A DNA stretch of 9,563 bases from an uncultured Porphyromonadaceae bacterium. GTDB taxonomy: Bacteria > Bacteroidota > Bacteroidia > Bacteroidales > Muribaculaceae. The stretch covers positions 1 to 9,563 of the forward strand of contig USKE01000061.1 of NCBI GenBank assembly GCA_900555165.1, given 5' to 3'. The notes under the pieces are model-generated. The model was not told the origin of the DNA, searched no databases, and saw only the letters and a program-made list of their open reading frames with translations. The translations under genes were made by a program, and so were the position numbers. Shown in pieces: positions 1-4,971 of this stretch (within the stretch, counting starts at the first letter, position 1; each line of letters begins with the position of its first letter).

Positions 1-299
1 AGTCCAAAGTCCCCACAGCCCCCACCCCGCAGCGGCTGGCCATGCTCGACGAGATCCGCGAGAAGTTCGACCGCCTGCGTGCCGAGCATCCCGACGCCGA
101 CCGGCTCACACTGCTCGACGACATGCTCGGGCACGACGGCCCGGGCGCCTCGCGGTTCTTCATCGGCGAGGAATATGCCATGCGGCTCTACACCGGCTCG
201 GCACGCCGCGCCGCCGACCGTCCGCTCCACTCGCACCGGCGCCGCCCCCATTCGCGGCCCGGCTCAGGGAACAGCAACCACATCATCAAACCCCGATAA
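1..299 (+). CDS. 3' end of an unrecognised gene (partial)
   Basis: The reading frame is open from base 3 to the TAA at 297-299, so this is the C-terminal 98 residues of a protein that starts left of the window; the ATG at 42 is possible but has no visible start signals. The visible part begins with a Pro/Thr-rich stretch, then an acidic, probably helical segment (LDEIREKFDRLRAEHPDADR), a short FFIGEEYAMRLY motif, and a very basic tail rich in Arg, His, Ser and Pro (about the last 30 residues). I do not recognise the family. The next gene follows after 12 bp on the same strand, so the two are likely co-transcribed. The charge change from acidic body to basic tail may be natural, or a sign that the tail is read out of its original frame. 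The frame choice rests on ordinary composition and the open left edge. Confidence 0.55.
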   Translation, partial: SKVPTAPTPQRLAMLDEIREKFDRLRAEHPDADRLTLLDDMLGHDGPGASRFFIGEEYAMRLYTGSARRAADRPLHSHRRRPHSRPGSGNSNHIIKPR

Positions 300-311
300 T
301 CTGTTTCAACC

Positions 312-794
312 ATGACAATATCACTGAATGCAAAAGCTATTTTCGACGAGATATTCGCCCTGTCGGCACTGCTGGCCGTCTCGAATCCCGAAGTGAAACG
401 CCCGGCACTGCTGTGCCGCGACCAGATACCGGGGTTGCGCCACCTGATGCGCATGGCCTTCGCCAACCTGGTGATGCAGTTCTCTGAACGTGTGCGTTCG
501 TGCCGGTTCGACGACGCAGCGCCGCACGACCGCCCCTACGACCCCGACATTGACATAACGATGCTCATCGACTTCGACCTTGAGGACGAAAACCTCGACA
601 ACGGCCGTCTGCTGGCGGTGAAAGCCTCGATGGAGCACATCCTGGCGCTGACAACGCTCTCGTTCACGTTTGACTGTGTGAACCCCGAGCTGGCGCGCAC
701 CTACCGCGCCCAGGCACGCGAGGCCACCGAACGCCTCGGCGACGACATCGACCCCGTGGTGCCCCCCGGCCGCATCGCCGCCTGGTACTACTGA
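312..794 (+). CDS. Hypothetical protein, 160 aa, mostly helical
   Basis: This is a complete gene with an ATG 12 bp after the previous stop and a TGA at 792-794. The protein has no signal peptide and no membrane segment, so it is probably cytoplasmic. It starts with an alanine/leucine-rich helical region (residues 1-25), continues with a second helix containing LMRMAFANLVMQF, then an Asp-rich segment (about 75-100) with alternating hydrophobic and acidic residues that may form a beta hairpin, and ends in helices and a WYY tail. I do not recognise it and assign no function. Spacing suggests an operon with the partial gene upstream. It converges on the sirtuin gene, and the 185-bp spacer between them holds a large inverted 9-bp repeat followed by T6, a plausible terminator for this gene. 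Confidence 0.7.
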   Translation: MTISLNAKAIFDEIFALSALLAVSNPEVKRPALLCRDQIPGLRHLMRMAFANLVMQFSERVRSCRFDDAAPHDRPYDPDIDITMLIDFDLEDENLDNGRLLAVKASMEHILALTTLSFTFDCVNPELARTYRAQAREATERLGDDIDPVVPPGRIAAWYY

Positions 795-833
795 CCCCGC
801 AAAAGCCCGTTAGGGCCAAAACAGCATAAGCTC

Positions 834-973
834 AAAAATAGCATAGGGTCATTAGGGTCTTTAAGGTCTTTAAGGTCTTTAGGGTCTTTAGAGTCCTTAA
901 CGACCTTAAAGACCTTAAAGACCCTAACGACCTTAAAGACCCTAAAGACCCTAAAGACCCTAAAGTGTTTTTT
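834..973. terminator. Probable bidirectional Rho-independent terminator
   Basis: The long inverted repeat at 845-961 is followed on the + strand by T6 (968-973), and on the - strand by T5 (complement of the A run at 834-838). It therefore has the stem plus U-tract layout in both directions and sits between convergent genes ending at 794 and 979. The stem is far longer than an ordinary terminator, so termination is an inference from layout. A smaller GCCC/GGGC hairpin with a GTTA loop lies at 805-816 just after the upstream stop. Confidence 0.65.
845..961. repeat. Palindromic array of thirteen 9-bp units
   Basis: Six direct units of the type AGGGTCTTT or AAGGTCTTT run from 845 to 898, and seven units of the reverse complement type (AAAGACCCT, AAAGACCTT, AACGACCTT) run from 899 to 961. 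Folding the six left units onto the six outermost right units (908-961) gives two 54-bp arms that match at 48 of 54 positions by my hand alignment, with unit seven (899-907) as a 9-nt loop. The array fills most of the spacer between two convergent genes. It contains no plausible coding sequence. Confidence 0.93.
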
Positions 974-978
974 GCCTG

Positions 979-1665
979 CTATTTGCCGGTGAGAAGTTCG
1001 GCCAGGCGCTCCACGCCTTTGGTGGCGGGGAGTGGAATCACCGTAACGTTGCGCGGCACGGGCGCGGGCTTGGGGTCAATGTAATAGACCGGGGTGCCGG
1101 GGCGCACGCAGTGCAGCAGCCCGGCAGCGGGATATACATTCAGCGAAGTGCCTATGACCACAAACACATCAGCCTCGCGGGCAAGCTCGGCCGCCGGCTC
1201 GATGTTGGGCACAGCCTCCTGGAAAAACACGATATGCGGACGCACATGGTGCCCCTCGATCACCGTGTCGGGGGTAGTCTCGATGCTCTCGGGGGTGAGC
1301 TGCCAGACTTTTGTCTCGTCGTCGAGGGCGCGCACCTTCATCAGCTCGCCGTGCAGGTGCAGTACGTTCTTCGACCCGGCGGCCTCATGGAGGTTGTCGA
1401 CATTCTGGGTGATGATATAGACATCATAAAACTCCTCGAGTTTCACCAGGCCGAGATGCCCGGCGTTGGGGCGCGCTGCGAGCAGTTCGCGGCGCCGGGC
1501 GTTGTAGAACCGGTGTATCAGCGCGGGGTCGCGGCGGAAACCGTCGGCCGAGGCCACATCCATCACGTTATAGTTCTCCCAGAGGCCGCCGGCGTCGCGG
1601 AATGTGTTTATGCCTGATTCGGCGCTCATGCCGGCGCCGGTAGAGATGACGAGTTTTGGTTTCAT
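979..1665 (-). CDS. cobB: Sir2-family NAD-dependent protein deacylase (CobB-type, zinc-less)
   Basis: A 228-aa sirtuin, the length of a bare catalytic core. It removes acyl groups from protein lysines using NAD+, giving nicotinamide and O-acyl-ADP-ribose, in the cytoplasm. Motifs in order: GAGMSAESGI (10-19) then FRD for NAD binding, FYNARRREL (53-61), TQNVDNLH (86-93), HLHGE with the catalytic His at 105, and GTSLNVYPA near the C-terminus. Tyr54 and Arg57 form the Y-x-x-R pair that class III sirtuins use to bind succinyl or malonyl lysine, so desuccinylation is likely besides deacetylation. The usual zinc module is changed: the segment after HGE contains none of the four cysteines. The segment before EAVP reads FFQE where most sirtuins have WFGE. 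The gene follows the small membrane protein gene after 69 bp with no TAnnTTTG promoter seen, so read-through from the block upstream is likely. Confidence 0.95.
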   Translation of the reverse strand: MKPKLVISTGAGMSAESGINTFRDAGGLWENYNVMDVASADGFRRDPALIHRFYNARRRELLAARPNAGHLGLVKLEEFYDVYIITQNVDNLHEAAGSKNVLHLHGELMKVRALDDETKVWQLTPESIETTPDTVIEGHHVRPHIVFFQEAVPNIEPAAELAREADVFVVIGTSLNVYPAAGLLHCVRPGTPVYYIDPKPAPVPRNVTVIPLPATKGVERLAELLTGK

Positions 1666-1734
1666 GGCTGTATTCTGTTTTGCCGCGGCAGGGGATGTGA
1701 AAGCCGCGTATTGTATTGAAACGCCCCGTGGAGG

Positions 1735-2055
1735 TCAGAAGTTTGACACGCAGGCCAGATAGTAGAAACAGAGGTGGCTCAGCAACAGCAATACTATGAT
1801 GATCCAGCTCATGAGCATGCGGCGCCCGTAGCACTGCCAGGCCAGCAGACCCGAGCAGAGCACGTATGCCGGGTAGAACCAGGTGAGGCCGCGCACCACG
1901 GGGTTTGACGACGTGATCAGCGTCACCAGCCAGGGGAAGGTGAGTCCCGGCGCCATGGCCACGATTATGACAACCCACATCCACCAGGGCACGCGGTGTC
2001 GCGTGGCAGGTGCGGTGCCGTTTTCGGCCGGGGCGTTATTTTTTCCGTTTTCCAT
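1735..2055 (-). CDS. Small membrane protein, three predicted helices
   Basis: A 106-aa protein with a hydrophilic N-terminus of about 22 residues rich in Asn, Ala and Pro, followed by three hydrophobic stretches: roughly residues 24-46 (starting PWWMWVV), 57-76 and 80-103. It is very likely an inner-membrane protein. I recognise no named family. The ATG at 2055 lies within the end of the epimerase gene, giving a 20-bp overlap, which suggests translational coupling. The position after a glycosyltransferase and a sugar epimerase makes a role in a surface-glycan pathway possible, but nothing in the residues shows it. The high density of Trp, Leu and Ile in this frame supports real coding over the antisense frames. 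Confidence 0.8.
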   Translation of the reverse strand: MENGKNNAPAENGTAPATRHRVPWWMWVVIIVAMAPGLTFPWLVTLITSSNPVVRGLTWFYPAYVLCSGLLAWQCYGRRMLMSWIIIVLLLLSHLCFYYLACVSNF

Positions 2056-3109
2056 CGCGGTAAGCTTTTACGGTGTGGGCTATCCCCTCGCGCAGGTCGG
2101 TACGCGCCTCGAAACCGAAGTCGCGCCGGGCGGCCGAGGTATCGGCATTCCAGTTGCGCTGGCGCATTATGCGGTATTTGTCGCGGTTGAGAGTCGAGGC
2201 CTTCAGCCGCGCCTTTCCGATCTTCTCGGCCACGGCCGAGGCCACCCAGGTGGCCCACAACGGCAGACGCACGGGAATCACGAAACGGCGCCCCAGGGCG
2301 TCGGCCACGATGCGGCGGAACTCGCCCTGCGTATAGGCCCGGCTCTCGGAGATAATGTAACGGCGGTTCACCACATCAGAGGCAAGCGCCATGAACATCG
2401 CCTCTACCAGGTCGTCGACATAGATGAATGTCAGCTCCTGACGGCGGAAACCCACGCCGAAGTCGAAATGCGAGTCAATCGACTTTATCATCATCAGATA
2501 GTCCTGCTCGTGGGGGCCGTAGACGCCCGTGGGTCGGAAGATGATGTACGGCAGCCCCGACATATGCTCGATGAATGTCTCGGCCATGATCTTCGACTGG
2601 CCGTAGCGCGTATTCGGCGCCGGGCGCATGTCGTCGGTCAGCGGCGCGTATGTCTTTTCGTCGCCGGGACCCAGGGCAGACAGCGAGCTCATGTACAGGA
2701 ACTTTCCGGGATAAAGCCTGAGCTCTCTCAGCGCCTCGGTGAACGAGCGCAGGTACTCGTAGTTCACCCGCTTGAAATCGAGGTAGTTCACCGCCTTTGT
2801 GGCGCCGAGGTTATAGATTATATAGTCCCAGCGTGGGGGATTCCCCTCGGCCGATACGAAGTCGGCCAGGGCGTTCTTGAGCGCCCCGGGGGTATCATAG
2901 TCGAGAACAAGGAAACGCAGGCGCGGGTCGGTGAGGTAGCGGCGCGAGGTTGTCTCGCGCACGGCCACGGTGACATCCATCCCCAGCTCAAGGCCGCGGG
3001 AGGCGATGAATCCGCCGATGAAACCGCCGGCGCCCACCACCAGCAGACTTTTCCCTTTGAGCGCGCCCAGACCGGGGGTCTGTGCGTGGTTATTTTTTGT
3101 GTCGCTCAT
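2036..3109 (-). CDS. NAD-dependent epimerase/dehydratase (extended SDR)
   Basis: A 357-aa extended short-chain dehydrogenase/reductase. The Rossmann NAD(P) motif GAGGFIG is at 26-32. The active-site Ser pair is at 141-142 (MSSLSALG), followed by the YxxxK catalytic pair Tyr169 and Lys173 (YGQSK) and by RPTGVYGP, a standard substrate-pocket segment. Family members epimerise, reduce or dehydrate nucleotide sugars or related substrates; the exact substrate cannot be read from sequence. I chose the ATG at 3109 (MSDTKNN) over the earlier in-frame GTG/ATG region reaching 3166, because it leaves the usual short lead before the Rossmann fold and gives a 20-bp overlap with the glycosyltransferase gene. 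The 20-bp overlap with the next gene has the same form. Neighbours suggest glycan synthesis. A steroid-dehydrogenase-like or flavonol-reductase-like relative is an alternative name. Confidence 0.92.
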   Translation of the reverse strand: MSDTKNNHAQTPGLGALKGKSLLVVGAGGFIGGFIASRGLELGMDVTVAVRETTSRRYLTDPRLRFLVLDYDTPGALKNALADFVSAEGNPPRWDYIIYNLGATKAVNYLDFKRVNYEYLRSFTEALRELRLYPGKFLYMSSLSALGPGDEKTYAPLTDDMRPAPNTRYGQSKIMAETFIEHMSGLPYIIFRPTGVYGPHEQDYLMMIKSIDSHFDFGVGFRRQELTFIYVDDLVEAMFMALASDVVNRRYIISESRAYTQGEFRRIVADALGRRFVIPVRLPLWATWVASAVAEKIGKARLKASTLNRDKYRIMRQRNWNADTSAARRDFGFEARTDLREGIAHTVKAYRDGKRKK

Positions 3110-4244
3110 AATCTTCAATCGCTTTGCGATAACACTCCATTGTGCCGCGGGCCATGGCCTCGTCACTGAAACGGCTCACATACTGCCGCCCTTCGGCGGC
3201 GATGCGGCGGCGCGCCTCGGGGTAGTTGAACAGCTCCTTGGCCAGACTTATCCACTCGCCTATGTCGCCGGGACTGACCACCGGTGCCGAAGAGCCGGCG
3301 GCCTCCTCAAGACACGAACCCGAGGCCACGATTACCGGCGTGCCCACCGACAGACTCTCGATTACCGGGATGCCGAACCCTTCGTAAAGCGACGTGTACG
3401 ACGAGCAGAACGCCCCGGCATACAGCGCCGGCAGGTCGGCGAAGTCGGCGTAGTCGATGAATTTTATGCGGTCGGTGGTGTTGTACGTGTTCAGATACGA
3501 GTCGATGGTGCGGGCATATGAGGATGTGCGGCGCCCCACAATCACCAGGTCGAACTCGTCTGGAAGGCCACGAAGCCCCCTGACAGCCATCATCTGGTTC
3601 TTGCGCGCCTCGACGGTGCCAACACATATTATATAGGGGCGCTCTATGCCGTATTTGCGGCGCACCTGCGCGATTTCGTCAGCGGGCACATCGCGCCTGA
3701 ACTGGGCATGGCACCCCTGATAGACCACATCTATCTTACCGGGGTCTATGCCATAGAACTTCACCACATCGCGGGCTGTACATTCCGAGATGGCAAGCAC
3801 GCGCGTGGCGGCGTGTACCGACTTGCGGAACTTGTAGTCGTATATCTTGCGGTCGACAAGGTGATAGCACTCCGGATAGTAGCGGAATATCACGTCATGA
3901 ATCGTCACCACCGACGGCACCCCGGCCGATGCCACGTTGACCGGCAGTTCGCCCGAAAGGCCGTGAATCAGCCCTACCCCCTCGTCTACCATCTGCGACG
4001 CCATGTTGAGCGGGCGCCAGAACGGTTTCCAGCGCGTGATGTATTTCTCATCGGGGGTGACGAGCGAAACGTTGTCATGCCCCAGCACCTCTTCAAGACG
4101 CGGGTTAGGTTTCACCACCGGCGTATAGAGACGGTAACTGTTGTCGGGATAGAAACGCGACATCACGTCTACCAGCAGACGCGAGTAATTTCCCAGGCCG
4201 GTGTTGTTCAGCACGGCACGTTTGCCGTCATAACCGAAAATCAC
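3090..4244 (-). CDS. GT4-type (GT-B fold) glycosyltransferase
   Basis: A 384-aa family 4-like glycosyltransferase, which moves a sugar from a nucleotide donor to a growing glycan or lipid-linked acceptor at the cytoplasmic face of the membrane. The N-terminal half has the Bacteroidales-style start FGYDGKRAVLNNTGLGNYSR, an acceptor-side fold and HDVIFRYYPE. The C-terminal donor domain begins near GTVEARKN (209-216, with Arg214 and Lys215 as phosphate binders) and contains the E-x7-E pair Glu288 and Glu296 within EGFGIPVIES. No transmembrane helix is seen. The start is GTG at 4244, one base after the regulator's TGA, and matches where homologues begin as I recall them. The gene ends inside the epimerase gene. 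It most likely acts in lipopolysaccharide, capsule or protein glycan assembly; the sugar is unknown. Confidence 0.93.
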   Translation of the reverse strand: MIFGYDGKRAVLNNTGLGNYSRLLVDVMSRFYPDNSYRLYTPVVKPNPRLEEVLGHDNVSLVTPDEKYITRWKPFWRPLNMASQMVDEGVGLIHGLSGELPVNVASAGVPSVVTIHDVIFRYYPECYHLVDRKIYDYKFRKSVHAATRVLAISECTARDVVKFYGIDPGKIDVVYQGCHAQFRRDVPADEIAQVRRKYGIERPYIICVGTVEARKNQMMAVRGLRGLPDEFDLVIVGRRTSSYARTIDSYLNTYNTTDRIKFIDYADFADLPALYAGAFCSSYTSLYEGFGIPVIESLSVGTPVIVASGSCLEEAAGSSAPVVSPGDIGEWISLAKELFNYPEARRRIAAEGRQYVSRFSDEAMARGTMECYRKAIEDYERHKK

Positions 4245-4245
4245 G

Positions 4246-4707
4246 TCAGAGCGGAATTGTGCGGTGAATCGAGTTGTCGAGCGAGATCAGCGTCTCGGTG
4301 CCCACAACGCCCGGAATCTGCTGGATCTCCTTGTTCAGCACCTCCATCAGGTGGTCGTTGTCGCGCACGAACAGTTTCACCAGCATGGTGTAGGGGCCCG
4401 TGGTGAAATGACACTCGGTGACTTCGGGAATCTTCTCGAGTTCGGGTACCACCTGCGAGTAGATTGCGCCGCGCTCAAGGTTCACACCGATATATGTGCA
4501 GGTAAAGTAACCCAGGGTCTTGGGGTTCACGGTGTAGCCCGACCCGGTGATGATGCCGTCTTCAATCATGCGCTGGATGCGCTGGTGCACGGCGGCGCGT
4601 GACACGCCGCATACCTGGGCCACATCCTTCGAGGGGATGCGCGCGTTATGCATCACAATCGACAGGATTTTCCTGTCGAGATTATCTATGGACGGTTGCT
4701 TTTCCAT
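4246..4707 (-). CDS. Lrp/AsnC-family transcriptional regulator
   Basis: A 153-aa protein of the usual family length. Residues 8-60 form the AsnC-type winged helix: LDRKILSIV, then the helix-turn-helix at about 26-46 (SKDVAQVCGVSRAAVHQRIQ) and the wing. Residues 66-150 form the RAM/ligand domain with alternating strands and the GPYTMLVKLFV segment. Such proteins form dimers and higher oligomers, bind an amino acid or other small metabolite, and often repress their own gene. It is the first gene of the minus-strand block, with only 1 bp to the glycosyltransferase start, so it probably controls its own operon. An inverted repeat lies across its apparent promoter. The divergent caspase operon starts 264 bp away, so cross-control is possible. 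Confidence 0.95.
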   Translation of the reverse strand: MEKQPSIDNLDRKILSIVMHNARIPSKDVAQVCGVSRAAVHQRIQRMIEDGIITGSGYTVNPKTLGYFTCTYIGVNLERGAIYSQVVPELEKIPEVTECHFTTGPYTMLVKLFVRDNDHLMEVLNKEIQQIPGVVGTETLISLDNSIHRTIPL

Positions 4708-4730
4708 TATTCCTTAATTATTGTATCCCG

Positions 4731-4774
4731 TAAAATAGCTGTTTTGTCAATTTTCTGCAAATATAGCCATTTTA
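4731..4774 (-). promoter_or_regulatory. Regulator-gene promoter -7 element inside an inverted repeat
   Basis: On the minus strand TATATTTG (complement of 4758-4765) matches the Bacteroidales -7 consensus TAnnTTTG, about 50 bp upstream of the regulator ATG at 4707. I see no good TTG at the expected -33 distance, so the promoter is only partly convincing. TAAAATAGCT (4731-4740) and AGCCATTTTA (4765-4774) form an inverted repeat matching at 9 of 10 positions, with centres 34 bp apart, roughly three helix turns. This is a candidate operator for the Lrp-family protein acting on its own gene. Confidence 0.5.
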
Positions 4775-4837
4775 TTTCATTTCACTATCATATTGCCACA
4801 ACATTTACACAATTCCGGTCAAATTTCCCACATTCTC

Positions 4838-4880
4838 ACCCCATTACATATATATGGGGTGCCACTTTCTCCCAAAGGGA
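4838..4880. other. Two small hairpins in the divergent spacer
   Basis: ACCCCAT (4838-4844) and ATGGGGT (4854-4860) form a perfect 7-bp inverted repeat with an AT-rich 9-nt loop. Directly after it, TCCCAAAGGGA (4870-4880) is a second, short inverted repeat. They lie in the AT-rich 264-bp spacer between divergent operons, upstream of both promoters. They could be protein-binding sites; neither is followed by a T-run, so they do not look like terminators. Apart from these and the promoters, I see nothing coding in 4708-4971. Confidence 0.4.
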
Positions 4881-4919
4881 CAATTTATCGGCCATAGCTA
4901 TCATAAAATCAACAATAAC

Positions 4920-4949
4920 TTGATTTGCAATATATTTTCGCTATCTTTG
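4920..4949 (+). promoter_or_regulatory. Bacteroidales-type promoter of the caspase operon
   Basis: TTG at 4920-4922 and TATCTTTG at 4942-4949 are separated by 19 bp. This matches the Bacteroidales housekeeping promoter (-33 TTG, 19-20 bp spacer, -7 TAnnTTTG). Transcription would start near 4955, leaving a leader of only about 17 nt before the ATG at 4972. No Shine-Dalgarno sequence is visible in that leader, which is normal in this phylum. The location supports 4972 as the start of the caspase gene. Confidence 0.8.
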
Positions 4950-4971
4950 CGCTCTCACAACCAGCATTATC

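Noticed and set aside
845..961. CRISPR array
   Set aside because: Units are 9 bp, contiguous without spacers and change orientation midway; no cas gene is present.
1111..1617. Open frame on the + strand opposite the sirtuin gene
   Set aside because: All diagnostic sirtuin motifs are on the minus strand; the antisense translation shows no family features.
1681..1708. TGCCGCGGCA palindrome and a CGCGGC/GCCGCG hairpin before the sirtuin gene
   Set aside because: The stem is only 6 bp with a 13-nt loop and no T-run follows it on the minus strand, so it does not look like a terminator; such GC palindromes are common in this composition.
3110..3166. Extended N-terminus of the epimerase starting at 3166
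   Set aside because: The extra 19 residues (Trp/Pro/Ala-rich) lie fully within the glycosyltransferase gene and are not needed for the Rossmann fold; the ATG at 3109 gives a usual length and a coupling overlap.
1883..3169. Open frame of 428 codons on the + strand opposite the epimerase gene
   Set aside because: It is antisense to a gene with clear Rossmann and YxxxK motifs, has a His/Arg/Gly-rich composition with no recognisable domain, and is explained by low stop frequency in GC-rich DNA.
3708..4406. Open frame of 232 codons on the + strand across the glycosyltransferase and regulator genes
   Set aside because: It spans the junction of two well supported minus-strand genes and is His/Arg-rich, typical of an antisense shadow.
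4924..4927. TTTG as the -33 element of the caspase promoter
   Set aside because: It is only 14 bp from the -7 element; the TTG at 4920-4922 has the expected 19-bp spacing.
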